64,000 nucleotides of DNA from Acidobacteriota bacterium (GTDB lineage Bacteria > Acidobacteriota > Thermoanaerobaculia > Multivoradales > Multivoraceae), in the NCBI GenBank assembly GCA_011525365.1, contig WTGQ01000002.1, positions 104,306 through 168,305 on the forward strand, given 5' to 3'. The notes under the pieces were generated by a model that made no database searches, was not told where the DNA came from, and saw nothing but the letters and a program-made list of their open reading frames with translations. The first letter of the stretch is position 1. Each line of letters begins with the position of its first letter. The translations under genes were made by a program, and so were the position numbers. This document shows, one piece after another, positions 13,298 to 21,962 of the stretch.

Positions 13298-13702
13298 GTG
13301 GCCGGCTTGAACCTCATCCTCGTAACCCACGCCGAGAAGCTGCTCGAGATCGAGTGCTCGGATGTCGGTCTGCCCGGCCGCAAGGGCGACATGGGCATCC
13401 TGCCCGGCCACGCGGCGCTGATCAGCACGCTGCGCCCCGGCGAGCTCAGCTACCAGCCGGCCGACGGCGGCGCGCGGCGCTTCGTCGCCGTGGCGCCGGG
13501 CTTCTGCGAGGTCGCGGACGACACGGTGACGGTGCTGACCGAGACGGCGGAGCCGGCCGAGGACATCGACGCCGCGGCCGCCACAACCGAGCGCGACGAG
13601 CTGGCGGCGGAGTACGGCCGCGCCAGCTTCGAGGACCAGGCCGGACTCAAGGATCGCGTGGATACCGCGCAGGCGCGGGTCGACGTCGCGGCGCGGGCCT
13701 GA
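13298..13702 (+). CDS. atpC: ATP synthase F1 subunit epsilon
   Basis: Rotor-stalk and regulatory subunit, 134 residues. The N-terminal beta-sandwich motif GDMGILPGHAALISTLRPGEL is present, followed by a short Ala/Glu-rich helical C-terminus. GTG start at 13298. It is the last gene of the atp operon; the hairpin of repeat copy A begins 22 bp after its stop and may terminate or stabilise the transcript. Confidence 0.95.
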   Translation: MAGLNLILVTHAEKLLEIECSDVGLPGRKGDMGILPGHAALISTLRPGELSYQPADGGARRFVAVAPGFCEVADDTVTVLTETAEPAEDIDAAAATTERDELAAEYGRASFEDQAGLKDRVDTAQARVDVAARA

Positions 13703-13724
13703 CGTCAGGGCCGCCGCGGTAAAG

Positions 13725-13789
13725 GTCGCCGGCCTCCGGCCGGCGGCTGTGTTTCTCGGAAGCGGACCAGAAGGTCCGCGCACCCAGAG
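13725..13789 (+). repeat. Intergenic hairpin repeat, copy A (left arm of a large palindrome)
   Basis: Reads GTCGCC, an 8-bp hairpin CGCCGGCC-TCC-GGCCGGCG (13727-13745), a short spacer, the hairpin GCGGACC-AGAA-GGTCCGC (13762-13779), and the terminal GCACCCAG (13780-13787). Bases 13760-13789 are the perfect reverse complement of 13889-13918 in copy B. The first hairpin lies just downstream of atpC and could serve as its terminator, although no T-run follows. Confidence 0.88.
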
Positions 13790-13888
13790 CACGGCCTTGC
13801 CCAGTGGGCGAGTCTCTACTGCAAACCCACTGCTCGCAGTGACGCCATGTCATCTGCATGTAGAGAAGGCCGCCACACCGCTGCGGTT

Positions 13889-13959
13889 CTCTGGGTGCGC
13901 GGACCTTCTGGTCCGCTTGCCGCCGAAGGCGGCCAGGAAACGCGCCGCAAAGCGGCGAC
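13889..13959 (-). repeat. Intergenic hairpin repeat, copy B (right arm of the palindrome)
   Basis: Minus-strand copy with all three hairpins. In plus-strand order: CTGGGTGC (13891-13898), GCGGACC-TTCT-GGTCCGC (13899-13916), GCCGCC-GAA-GGCGGC (13919-13933) and CGCCGC-AAA-GCGGCG (13943-13957). Read on the minus strand it matches copy C at 25538-25606 over its whole length, apart from compensated stem changes. Confidence 0.88.
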
Positions 13960-13982
13960 GATCCTCCGCCGCCAACCGCCGA

Positions 13983-14084
13983 CTACCGCAACCTCCGCTC
14001 AATCCGCTCCAGCACAGCCCGGAGCGCCGCCAGTTGACGGGCGATCTCGTACAGGTTGCGCTCGATGCCGCGAGTGTCACTCAT
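13983..14084 (-). CDS. Small 33-residue amphipathic protein
   Basis: An ATG at 14084 (minus strand) opens a 33-codon frame ending in TAG. A strong ribosome binding site (AGGAGGGG, about 14088-14095) stands 4 nt upstream. The peptide starts MSDTRGIERNLYEI and continues as an Arg/Glu/Leu-rich amphipathic helix with a heptad-like spacing of Leu, Ile and Val, ending RIERRLR; it would form a coiled coil or bind a membrane or nucleic acid. It lies between the palindromic repeat and tRNA-Ser. No function is recognised. The strong Shine-Dalgarno and clean amphipathicity argue for a real gene, but chance cannot be excluded for so short a frame. Confidence 0.6.
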   Translation of the reverse strand: MSDTRGIERNLYEIARQLAALRAVLERIERRLR

Positions 14085-14217
14085 GTCTCCCCTCCTGAGC
14101 GCGGGTTCACTCCCGCTCGCCTTGAGGTCAAGCGAATTCCATGCCGGACCAGAGCCCCGCAACCGGACCGGCGACCGCCCCCGGGCGCCGCCCGCCGCTG
14201 CTACACTCCCCTGCTCG

Positions 14218-14309
<92 letters not shown>

Positions 14310-14632
14310 CACGAGAGTTCCAAGCGCCTGGTTCTCCTGGATCAGGACCATAGCCAGCCGTTCTCGACTGGCGCCGCCGACTACGGCTGCCTCCGGCATG
14401 AGCCGCCAGCCTGGGTTCTAGTAGGCAACGACTGACGAGACGCTCGATCGCTCGGCACGCCGCGGTAGTCCGGTCTCGTCCTGCACGGACAACCTCCCAG
14501 GCGGCCGTCGCCTGTCCCTCTAGCTCTGTCACAGGACCCTCGGATCCCGCCCGACGTGTCGTTGGGCGACTCCTGGTGGCGTTCACCGAAAACCGCGTTC
14601 GCAGGCGTCATGCCCCGTGCTACCAACGGCGC
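14310..14632. other. Intergenic stretch without a recognised gene
   Basis: 323 bp between tRNA-Ser and the TonB-dependent receptor. I see no open frame with a good ribosome binding site, no tRNA 3'-end duplication and no strong hairpin. The receptor promoter presumably lies here but no convincing -35/-10 pair was found. A minus-strand open frame crossing it also spans tRNA-Ser and looks like a shadow. Confidence 0.5.
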
Positions 14633-16849
14633 ATGACACGACTGGCACTGGTTTTCTTCCTGGCTCTGCCGCTTAACGGATTCGCCGCTGAGCAGCGTCC
14701 GATCCAACCAGACGGCACGACTCACGTCGACGGAACCGTTCGCGACGCGACGGGTCTGCCGTTGCCTGGCGCGATGGTCGAAATCGACAATTCCCTGGTC
14801 GCCATTTCCGACGCCGAGGGTCACTTCGAGATCGCCCTGGTGTCCGGCACGAGTTACCTGGCGGTCGTGAAACTCCCTGGGTTCGACCCACATGAATCCG
14901 TTCTCGAGGTGAGCGACGGGGCGCGGCTCGACGTCGTGCTGGCGCTCAGCCCAATGCAGGAGCAGATAACCGTCACGCCCACGCTGCCGTCACCCGAGGA
15001 AGAGGTTGAGCGTCCTTTCCTGTTCCAACCTATCCAGGTCTACCGGACACCGGGCGCCGACGCCGATCTCTTCAGAGCCCTCCAGACACTGCCGGGCGTC
15101 AGCGCACCCGACGACGGCGCCGGCCTGTTTGTGCGTGGCGGTGACGTCAGCGAGGTGCTGGTGTCGCTCGATGACGCCGTGATCGCCCATCCCTACCGGA
15201 ATGAGACCCCGACCGGCGGATTTCGGGGCACCGTCAACCCGCTGCTCATATCGGGGCTCAGTTTCAGTACTGGTGGCTTCTCCGCCCGCTACGGCAACGT
15301 CCTCAGTGGTGTCCTTGACCTGCGCGGGCTCGAGCGGCCCGACACGCGGCAGACGACCGCGACGTTTGGACTCGCGGGTGTGTCCGCCTCCATCGCCGTC
15401 CCGATCGGCGACCGATTCGGGGTGCGGGGCGCGTTCAATCGAACCCTCACCCGCCTCCTCTTCTCGGTCAACGGGAGCCCGCGCTCATTCGACCCGCCGC
15501 CCGAAGGCTGGGATGGGTCCGCCGGGTTCACCTGGAATCTGGGAAGAGGCGGTCGACTCAAGGCCTTCGGGTTGACGCAGAGTGACCGGGTGGGCGTCGG
15601 AATCGAGCAGGACGCGTTCACGGGGCTGTTGCAATCCTCGACGACTCACAGGTTCGTCGGCACGCGGTGGGATGGTCCGCTTGGAGGGTGGGCGGCCTCG
15701 GCGTCTTTCGGCAGCGACGACTATCAGCGCAGCACCAATGTCGGCATCCTGGACCGGACCGTCACGGACCGCGTGGCATCGTGGCGATTCGATCTCAGCC
15801 CACCACCGGCCCGCGCGTTCGAGTGGCGCCTCGGCGCCAACGGCTCTCTCACCGAGGCGTCGATCGCGGGACGCGTTCCGGTGAGAGGTGGCGACCTGGG
15901 TGGCGTTGCCGGTGACGCCCGGTTTGATGCCGCCGTCGACGACTGGTTTGGAGGCACTTTTCTCGAGCTCACGACACACGTCGGAGCCGTGTCAGCCACG
16001 ATCGGGGCGCGCGCTGATCGGTACGGCCTGGCGCGCGCGACGACCATCGATCCACGGCTCAACGTCCGCATCGGTCTGGGCCGCACGCATGCGCTGCGCC
16101 TCGCAGCCGGCGTGTACCACCAGGCCCCCTCCCCCTCGTACTACGACAGCGAACGAGGGGCTGCGCGCCTGCCACCCATGCGGGCGCTGCACTACGTCGC
16201 CGGATACGAGACCGGTCGTGAGGCGGAAGGCCTTTACCTTCGGGCGGAGGGGTTCGTGAAGAAGTACGCCGACCTCTCCCTCGAAGATCACGTCCGAGGG
16301 TATACAGCCGACGGGTACGGCTCGGCCCGCGGGGTCGATCTGTTCGTCCAGTGGCTGTCAAGCCGAATCGAGGTGCGCGGCACCGCCAGCTGGCTGCGAG
16401 CCAAGCGGCGATGGACGCCGGTCGATCAGCGCGAGCGATACGACCTCCCGGACGGGACCTGGACACCGGACTTCGAGATTCCCTGGTGGGCGCAGATCAT
16501 CACCAGCGTGCCCCTCTCGCACGGTGTGAGCGTGAGCGCCTCGTGGCGGTCGGCCGCCGGACGACCCCACACCCCGATCGTCGGTGGCCGGGCGATCGGC
16601 GACGGCTTCCTTCCTGTCTTCGGTTCCGTCAACTCCGAGCGCCTTCCGCGCTACGAACGGCTTGATCTCTCCGCGAGCTGGCTCGTACCGGTTGGCGACG
16701 GGGCGGTGATCCTCTTCCTGTCCGTCGACAACGTCCTCGGACGAGCCAACTTCTTCGACTACGTCTACGCGCCCGACTATGCGTCGCGGCAGCCGGTCGT
16801 CAACGCTGCACCCCGCGCGATGTATGCCGGCGTTTCCATCAGGAGGTAA
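14633..16849 (+). CDS. TonB-dependent receptor with carboxypeptidase-regulatory-like domain
   Basis: Outer-membrane active transporter, 738 residues from the ATG at 14633, which begins a good signal peptide (MTRLALVFFLALPLNGFA); the frame is open further upstream. Residues about 30-115 form a CarboxypepD_reg-like beta-sandwich (VDGTVRDATGLPLPGAMVEI), followed by a plug domain (LFRALQTLPGVSAPDDGAGLFVRGG, VLVSLDDAVIAHP) and a beta-barrel ending in a short strand. The substrate is unknown. It is followed by a TPR protein and a LytS/LytTR pair with almost no gaps, suggesting a regulated uptake operon. Confidence 0.88.
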   Translation: MTRLALVFFLALPLNGFAAEQRPIQPDGTTHVDGTVRDATGLPLPGAMVEIDNSLVAISDAEGHFEIALVSGTSYLAVVKLPGFDPHESVLEVSDGARLDVVLALSPMQEQITVTPTLPSPEEEVERPFLFQPIQVYRTPGADADLFRALQTLPGVSAPDDGAGLFVRGGDVSEVLVSLDDAVIAHPYRNETPTGGFRGTVNPLLISGLSFSTGGFSARYGNVLSGVLDLRGLERPDTRQTTATFGLAGVSASIAVPIGDRFGVRGAFNRTLTRLLFSVNGSPRSFDPPPEGWDGSAGFTWNLGRGGRLKAFGLTQSDRVGVGIEQDAFTGLLQSSTTHRFVGTRWDGPLGGWAASASFGSDDYQRSTNVGILDRTVTDRVASWRFDLSPPPARAFEWRLGANGSLTEASIAGRVPVRGGDLGGVAGDARFDAAVDDWFGGTFLELTTHVGAVSATIGARADRYGLARATTIDPRLNVRIGLGRTHALRLAAGVYHQAPSPSYYDSERGAARLPPMRALHYVAGYETGREAEGLYLRAEGFVKKYADLSLEDHVRGYTADGYGSARGVDLFVQWLSSRIEVRGTASWLRAKRRWTPVDQRERYDLPDGTWTPDFEIPWWAQIITSVPLSHGVSVSASWRSAAGRPHTPIVGGRAIGDGFLPVFGSVNSERLPRYERLDLSASWLVPVGDGAVILFLSVDNVLGRANFFDYVYAPDYASRQPVVNAAPRAMYAGVSIRR

Positions 16850-16851
16850 TC

Positions 16852-17628
16852 GTGGCAAGCACCCACATCGTGGCAGTCGCACTGGTCGCAGCGCTGACTG
16901 CGCCGGCACTTTCCGCAGCCGAGGAGGCCGCGTGGGCCGAACTCACCGAGCGGCTCGAACGCGCGGCACTGGCCGGGTCCGGGCAAGAGCTCCGGGCCGT
17001 TCGGATCGATCTCCTCAGACAACTGATTCATCCCGCGGAACAGGCGCCCGGGAAAGCACGGGTGGAGTACGCGATCGCCTACGTCGCGTGGCGGTCGGCC
17101 AACCTGACGGACGTCCCCGGGCAGGAACAGGCTGACCTTCTCCATGACGCCGTGGAGCGACTGGAGGCCCTGGTGGACGACGATCCGGAAGACACCGAAG
17201 CTCGCGCGTTGCTCGGAGCGCTCTACGGTTTGCAGATCGCGCGGGATCCGTCTCGTGGGGCCGAGTTGGGCGTGCGTGCCTCAGGCGCTCTCGGCCGCGC
17301 CGAGGCGGCCGCGCCCGACAACCCGCGCGTCACGCTTCTGCAAGGCATCAGCGCGTTCCACACGCCGGTCAGGTTCGGCGGTGGCCTCGACCGAGCAGAG
17401 CGCCTGCTTCGTCGCAGCCTCGATTCGTTCTCGCGCGAGCCGCCGGACAAACCGTGGCCCAACTGGGGACGATACGACGCCCACGTCTGGCTTGGCCAGA
17501 CACTCGCTCGACAGAACGACGCTTCGGGGGCCCGCGCCGAGTACGATGCGGCCTTGTCCTTGGCACCCGATTCGGGGTGGGTGAAGTTCGTGCTGCTGCC
17601 GGCCCTGAATGACGCCGATCGACCCTAG
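16852..17628 (+). CDS. Secreted TPR-like protein
   Basis: 258 residues, GTG start at 16852 after AGGAGGT (16842-16848). Signal peptide STHIVAVALVAALTAPALSAAEE. The rest is helical, with TPR-like units around DAVERLEALVDDDPEDTEARALLGALYGL and a C-terminal one, AHVWLGQTLARQNDASGARAEYDAALSLAPD. It starts 2 bp after the receptor stop, so the two are surely cotranslated. It probably acts as a periplasmic scaffold for the upstream receptor; this is inference from position and fold. Confidence 0.75.
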   Translation: MASTHIVAVALVAALTAPALSAAEEAAWAELTERLERAALAGSGQELRAVRIDLLRQLIHPAEQAPGKARVEYAIAYVAWRSANLTDVPGQEQADLLHDAVERLEALVDDDPEDTEARALLGALYGLQIARDPSRGAELGVRASGALGRAEAAAPDNPRVTLLQGISAFHTPVRFGGGLDRAERLLRRSLDSFSREPPDKPWPNWGRYDAHVWLGQTLARQNDASGARAEYDAALSLAPDSGWVKFVLLPALNDADRP

Positions 17629-17638
17629 AGGTGTAGAC

Positions 17639-18748
17639 ATGGCACAGGCTATTGACCCGTCGGGAACCCACAAGCGCTACCGCTTCTGGCTGGTTGTCGC
17701 CGGCTGGATGACGGCTGCCTTGATCCAGGCGCTCGCGCTGGATGCGTCGGCGGCGGCGCCGTTCGAGGCCGGGTTCCCGAACGGGGTCTTCAGTCATGCG
17801 GTGCTGGGCGTCCTCGTCTGGCAGGTGTGCCGGGCGCATGCCTACCTTGAGCTCTGGAAGCGCCGTCCCCTACGCGCGGTGTCTGTGCATGCCACCGCGG
17901 GGGTCGTAGCGCTGGCGATCTGGAGCGTGGCCGAGGTGACTTACACGCGCCTCCTGTACGGGGAGGACTTCTGGCCACTCGTGTACGCCAACAGCTGGGC
18001 GCTACAACTACTTAGCGGCGCGCTCCTGTACGCGGCGGCGGTCGGGCTCGGCGTCATCGTTCAGAGCTTCGACCGGGAGCAGCTCCGCCGCCAACGTGAA
18101 GCCGAGCTTGAGCTCGTGGCCCGGGACGCGGAGCTGACCGCCATCAAGTCGCAACTGCAGCCGCACTTCCTGCTGAACTCGCTCAACTCGATCCTGGCGC
18201 TCGTCGAGCACGATCCGGCGAGGGCGAGCGCCATGCTCGAACGGCTGGCCTCGTTTCTGCAGTCAGGGTTCGACCGTCTCGACGAACCGCTCGTTCTGCT
18301 GCGCCGTGAACTGGACACGGTTCGCGACTACCTGAAGATCGAGCAGGTTCGATTCGCGGATCGCCTGCGATTCACCATCGAAGCAGGCGGCGACACGGAG
18401 CAGGTATCCGTACCCCCGTTCCTGCTGCAGCCACTTGTCGAGAACGCTGTCAAACACGGTGTTCAGCCGCACGCGCGGCAGGGCGAAGTGCGTGTCGCGG
18501 CGCGTCGTCAGGGCGCCCGGGTTCACGTCACGGTGTCCGACACCGGGAGCGGTCCGAACGCCTCGCACGGTACGAGCGGCAGGGGTCTCGACCTGACTCG
18601 ACGGCAACTGCGGGCAACATATGGCGACGACGGGGCCTCGATGAGCATGTCCCGGGAAGAAAACGGGGGCTTCACGGTAAGTCTGGACCTCCCGGCAGAA
18701 GCTGAGCCACTGGGTGGCTCCTCCTCACCTGCTGTCCATGGCTCCTGA
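17639..18748 (+). CDS. LytS/YehU-type sensor histidine kinase
   Basis: 369 residues from the ATG at 17639 (the frame extends to 17609, overlapping the previous gene). About four membrane helices occupy residues 15-145, followed by a short coiled coil (DREQLRRQREAELELVARDAELTAIK). The His_kinase domain has the phospho-acceptor histidine in LQPHFLLNSLNSILALVEHD. The ATPase domain has LVENAVKHGVQ (N box) and VSDTGSGPN with GRGLDLTRRQL (G boxes). There is no separate extracytoplasmic sensor domain. It overlaps the response-regulator gene by 11 bp. Confidence 0.93.
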   Translation: MAQAIDPSGTHKRYRFWLVVAGWMTAALIQALALDASAAAPFEAGFPNGVFSHAVLGVLVWQVCRAHAYLELWKRRPLRAVSVHATAGVVALAIWSVAEVTYTRLLYGEDFWPLVYANSWALQLLSGALLYAAAVGLGVIVQSFDREQLRRQREAELELVARDAELTAIKSQLQPHFLLNSLNSILALVEHDPARASAMLERLASFLQSGFDRLDEPLVLLRRELDTVRDYLKIEQVRFADRLRFTIEAGGDTEQVSVPPFLLQPLVENAVKHGVQPHARQGEVRVAARRQGARVHVTVSDTGSGPNASHGTSGRGLDLTRRQLRATYGDDGASMSMSREENGGFTVSLDLPAEAEPLGGSSSPAVHGS

Positions 18749-19496
18749 TCGCCTCCGCCTGATCGTGGCGGACGACGAGGTGCTGGCGCGGCAGCTCGTG
18801 CGGGACTACGTCGCCCGATGCAGCGGTGTGAGCATCGTGCACGAGTGCGGCGACGTGGAGACGCTAGCCGCCGCGCTTGAACAGGGCGGAGCGGACGCGG
18901 CCATGCTCGACATCCGAATGCCGGGACGCGACGTGTTCGAGGTCCTTGAGGACATCAGGCAACACCAGCCGTTGCCCGCGCTTGTCTTTGCGACTGCGTA
19001 TGACCGCTACGCTGTGCGCGCGTTCGAGATGAACGCCGTTGATTTCCTCGTGAAACCCTTCACGGAAACGCGTTTCGCGGAGACGATTGGGCGACTGCGG
19101 CAGGGCCGACGGCCAGGTGCTCCCGACGACGGCGTCCCGCGCCTGCTGCGTGATCTTGGCCGTCGCCCTGACCGGTTGCTCGTGCCTGAGGGGCGTGGGC
19201 GACGCATCGTACCCGTCGCCGTCTCCACCATCGGCTGGATACAAGCGGAAGGGGATTATGCGCGAATTCACGCCGGCAACAAGAGTTACCTCGTGTACCG
19301 CACGCTCAACGAACTTGAAGAGAGGTTGGACCCAGCCGAGTTCCTGCGGGTCCATCGCTCCGCGATCGTGCGGCTCGATCAGATTCTCGAGGTGGTACCC
19401 GTCGGAAGTGGCCGCTATCGCTTGGCTCTGAAGGGTGGTGGAGCCCCGACTGTCAGCCGTGGCCGCGCCCAGGCCCTCAAACGGCTCATCCTGTGA
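18738..19496 (+). CDS. LytTR-family response regulator
   Basis: 252 residues from the ATG at 18738. Receiver domain residues 5-125: acidic pocket D12-D13, phospho-acceptor D58 in AMLDIRMPG, conserved Thr/Ala in FATAYDRYAVRAF and Lys in DFLVKPF. The C-terminal LytTR DNA-binding domain (about 145-250) carries IGWIQAEGDYARIHAGNKSYLVYRTL and FLRVHRSAIVRLDQI. Partner of the kinase immediately upstream, and most likely controls the receptor operon it sits in. LytTR proteins usually bind paired 9-bp direct repeats; I did not find a convincing pair upstream of 14633. Confidence 0.94.
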   Translation: MAPDRLRLIVADDEVLARQLVRDYVARCSGVSIVHECGDVETLAAALEQGGADAAMLDIRMPGRDVFEVLEDIRQHQPLPALVFATAYDRYAVRAFEMNAVDFLVKPFTETRFAETIGRLRQGRRPGAPDDGVPRLLRDLGRRPDRLLVPEGRGRRIVPVAVSTIGWIQAEGDYARIHAGNKSYLVYRTLNELEERLDPAEFLRVHRSAIVRLDQILEVVPVGSGRYRLALKGGGAPTVSRGRAQALKRLIL

Positions 19497-19556
19497 CACG
19501 AGAGTGACTTCGGAGTCCGGGGCGAGCAGGACCTGCGCGGCGCGATGCCGGGGCGA

Positions 19557-20285
19557 TCAGAAGAAGAACGGCTCCAGCAGGAGGTGGATCCCGTTTGCCG
19601 CGCTGTGGCAGACGATCGAGTAGGGGAGGCCCCATCGCCAGAACATCCAGCCGAGCAGGAGGCCCGCGATGCTGCTCTTCACGGCCATGCCCATCATGTA
19701 GATCGGCCCCGCTACGCCGCCGTAGAAGATGTGCGCAATGCCGAACGTCAACGCCGACACGCCCAAGGCCACACGGAAGATGGTGCGGGGATTGTCTGTG
19801 AAGCGAGCGGTGAGCCAAGCCAGGCCACTCAGCAGGCCGAGCCGGAAGACAATCTCCTCCATGATCGGCCCCTTGACGACAACTGACAGAGAAGAGAACT
19901 CAGACCAACGCACGACCATCTGCTCGTAGATGGCCGAATCCGCTGTTGCCATGCCGTAGTTGGCACCCAGATTCGCAACGCCGAAAGCGACGCCCAGACC
20001 GAGCGACAGAGCCGCGAGCCGGAGATGCTCGGCCGAGGTCCGCTGAGGCATTGGCCGGCACTGAGCCAACGCGGCCAGGCCCAGCATCGCCGCGATGAGC
20101 GCCGAAAGCCCGCCAAGTAGGGCCCCGCTACCGTCGGTTCGGTCGGGGAAGTACAAGAGCAGCAACACGGCGAACGCGATCGCGACAGCGGCGAGGAGCC
20201 TCGCCGACCAGGGTCGGGCCACGGCCGCCTCGCCCGTCGGTTCCGTGGACAAGACGCCCTGCGTGCTTCCGATCTCTTCGCTCAT
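19557..20285 (-). CDS. CPBP-family intramembrane glutamic endopeptidase
   Basis: 242-residue polytopic membrane protein with about 6-7 hydrophobic helices. The three CPBP (Abi/Rce1-like) motifs are present: GPIMEEIVFRLGLL with the catalytic Glu pair, LTFGIAHIFYGG and SIVCHSAANGIHLLL. Bacterial members act as membrane proteases or in bacteriocin self-immunity, and the substrate here is unknown. Convergent with the response-regulator gene and divergent from the next gene. Confidence 0.88.
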   Translation of the reverse strand: MSEEIGSTQGVLSTEPTGEAAVARPWSARLLAAVAIAFAVLLLLYFPDRTDGSGALLGGLSALIAAMLGLAALAQCRPMPQRTSAEHLRLAALSLGLGVAFGVANLGANYGMATADSAIYEQMVVRWSEFSSLSVVVKGPIMEEIVFRLGLLSGLAWLTARFTDNPRTIFRVALGVSALTFGIAHIFYGGVAGPIYMMGMAVKSSIAGLLLGWMFWRWGLPYSIVCHSAANGIHLLLEPFFF

Positions 20286-20416
20286 GGCTTCCCTTACGGA
20301 TGCGAGCCGTCCGTGGTTACCGGTTCAACACCGCAAACGGACCGGAGATTCGTCGGGTCCGGTCCGCGTAGGGAACTTGGGATCGCTGGCAACCGTGTAG
20401 AGGTCGAGAGCTTCTC

Positions 20417-21838
20417 ATGGGCACGTCATCGCCTTCGATCGTCAGCGTTTTCGGCCTCGGTGCTCTGCTGGCTGCGTGCGGAGGACCAGATCTCCCGTCG
20501 TCTGCCACTTCCGCCGTCTTTCGGGACACGGCCTTCGTGGGCGTGAACGTCCTGTCCATGGCGGAAAACGAAGTCGCGGCAGTTCCCGATCAGACGGTGC
20601 TGGTGTCCAGCGGTGTAATCGCCCACGTCGGGAACCGGGACCAGGTCAGCGTGCCTGAGACCTTCACCGTAGTTGAGGGAGCCGGTAGGTACCTCATGCC
20701 CGGCCTCGCCGACATGCACGTGCATCTCGAGTACTTCGATGATCCGCGGGTGCTCGATCTGTTCCTGGCGAACGGAGTCACGACCGTTCGGAACATGGAC
20801 GGCCGTCCCTACATCCTCGAGTGGCGGGACCGAATCGCGGGCCGTGAGTGGCCCGGGCCCAGGATCCACACCGCCGGCCCCATTCTGGACGGCGACCCGC
20901 CCCTTCGCGACGACAATCTGGCGTTGGGGTCCGCTGGCGACGCCCGCCGAGCAGTACGCGACCAGAAGGCAGCGGGGTACGACTTCATCAAGGTCTACAC
21001 GAACCTCTCAGCCGAGGCCTATTCGGTCGTCGTCGAGACGGCCAGGGAGAACGGTCTCCCGGTAGCGGGACACGTGCCACGCGGCCTGGACGTAGAGGAT
21101 GCTCTGATCTCCGGTATCCGTTCTATTGAACACATAACGGAGTTGGGGGACCTGGTGGAGGCGGAAGACTCCCCGTTCCTCAACGGTTGGCACTGGTCGA
21201 AGTTGTACCTGGGAATGCCGGTCGACACGACCCGTTTCGCCCGTGCCGCTCGCCTCGTGGCGGACTCTCGGGTCTGGATCGTCCCAACGATGATCCAGGC
21301 CGACAGGGCGATTGCGCCGCGCGCAACGATCGACGCGTGGCTTGCAGAGCCTGCGTTGGCCTATGTCGGTGCTAGACGTCGCCGTATCTGGCAGTCGCTG
21401 GTAGGGCGTTCACTTGATCGGATGGATTCTGAAGACTGGGCGCTCGTCGAGGCGGGTCGCGCGAACCGTTTGCGGTTTGTGAGTTCGCTCCACGACGCAG
21501 GGGTGGCGCTGCTCCCCGGCACCGATACGCCGAATCCGTTCGTAGTACCCGGCTTCTCGATACACGACGAGTTGGCGAACTTCGAGGCGGCGGGTATCGA
21601 CCGTGGGCGGATCCTGGCGTTGGCTACTCGAGAAGCTGCGGTCCTCCTGGAAACCGACAGCGAAGTCGGCACGGTGGAGGTCGGCAAGGTTGCGGATCTG
21701 CTTCTCCTCGACGACAGTCCGCTCAAGTCGCTTGATGTACTTCGAAGGCCCGTGGGCGTGATGGTTGGCGGTGCCTGGCTGCCGTCCGAGACACTCGCCG
21801 ACGCGTTGGGCTCGATCCGGTCGAGTGGTGGACTGTAG
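20417..21838 (+). CDS. Amidohydrolase-family lipoprotein
   Basis: 473 residues. The N-terminus looks like a lipoprotein signal with lipobox LLAACGG. The metal-dependent amidohydrolase core has MPGLADMHVHLEYF (HxH metal pair), DFIKVY (lysine position that is carboxylated in relatives), VAGHVPRG, SIEHIT and LLPGTDTPNP (metal Asp), then the C-terminal ALATREAAVLLETDSEVGTVEVGKVADLLLLD characteristic of imidazolonepropionase-like members. Substrate probably a cyclic amide or peptide derivative; not assignable. It stands alone, upstream of the VapBC genes. Confidence 0.88.
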   Translation: MGTSSPSIVSVFGLGALLAACGGPDLPSSATSAVFRDTAFVGVNVLSMAENEVAAVPDQTVLVSSGVIAHVGNRDQVSVPETFTVVEGAGRYLMPGLADMHVHLEYFDDPRVLDLFLANGVTTVRNMDGRPYILEWRDRIAGREWPGPRIHTAGPILDGDPPLRDDNLALGSAGDARRAVRDQKAAGYDFIKVYTNLSAEAYSVVVETARENGLPVAGHVPRGLDVEDALISGIRSIEHITELGDLVEAEDSPFLNGWHWSKLYLGMPVDTTRFARAARLVADSRVWIVPTMIQADRAIAPRATIDAWLAEPALAYVGARRRRIWQSLVGRSLDRMDSEDWALVEAGRANRLRFVSSLHDAGVALLPGTDTPNPFVVPGFSIHDELANFEAAGIDRGRILALATREAAVLLETDSEVGTVEVGKVADLLLLDDSPLKSLDVLRRPVGVMVGGAWLPSETLADALGSIRSSGGL

Positions 21839-21948
21839 GACGGGGCCCGCGGTGCCGTACGAGCCAGCGGGTAGGTTCCCGGCCGCGGCGGGGCAGGGGA
21901 ACGGAACCCGGGACGTCCGCCTCCCGGTGCGGGACGACGTCAGACTGG

Positions 21949-21962
21949 TATGGTTATCCATA
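21949..21962 (+). promoter_or_regulatory. Candidate autoregulatory operator at vapB start
   Basis: TATGG-TTAT-CCATA is a 5-bp-arm inverted repeat directly abutting the proposed vapB start codon at 21962. Ribbon-helix-helix antitoxins of VapBC pairs commonly bind short palindromes overlapping their own promoter or start. The repeat is AT-rich against a GC-rich background, which adds weight, but it is short. Confidence 0.4.

Larger units (their letters stand above)
13725..13959. repeat. 235-bp nested palindromic element
   Basis: Copies A and B of the hairpin repeat face each other, with a perfect 30-bp inverted repeat (13760-13789 and 13889-13918). The symmetry continues inward: GGCCTT (13793-13798) pairs with AAGGCC (13866-13871), TCTCTAC (13813-13819) with GTAGAGA (13860-13866), and the centre is CACTGC-TC-GCAGTG (13828-13841). 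The outer ends are GTCGCC and GGCGAC. This is the shape of a miniature inverted-repeat element or a BIME-like composite. No target-site duplication or transposase is visible, so mobility is inference. Confidence 0.75.
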
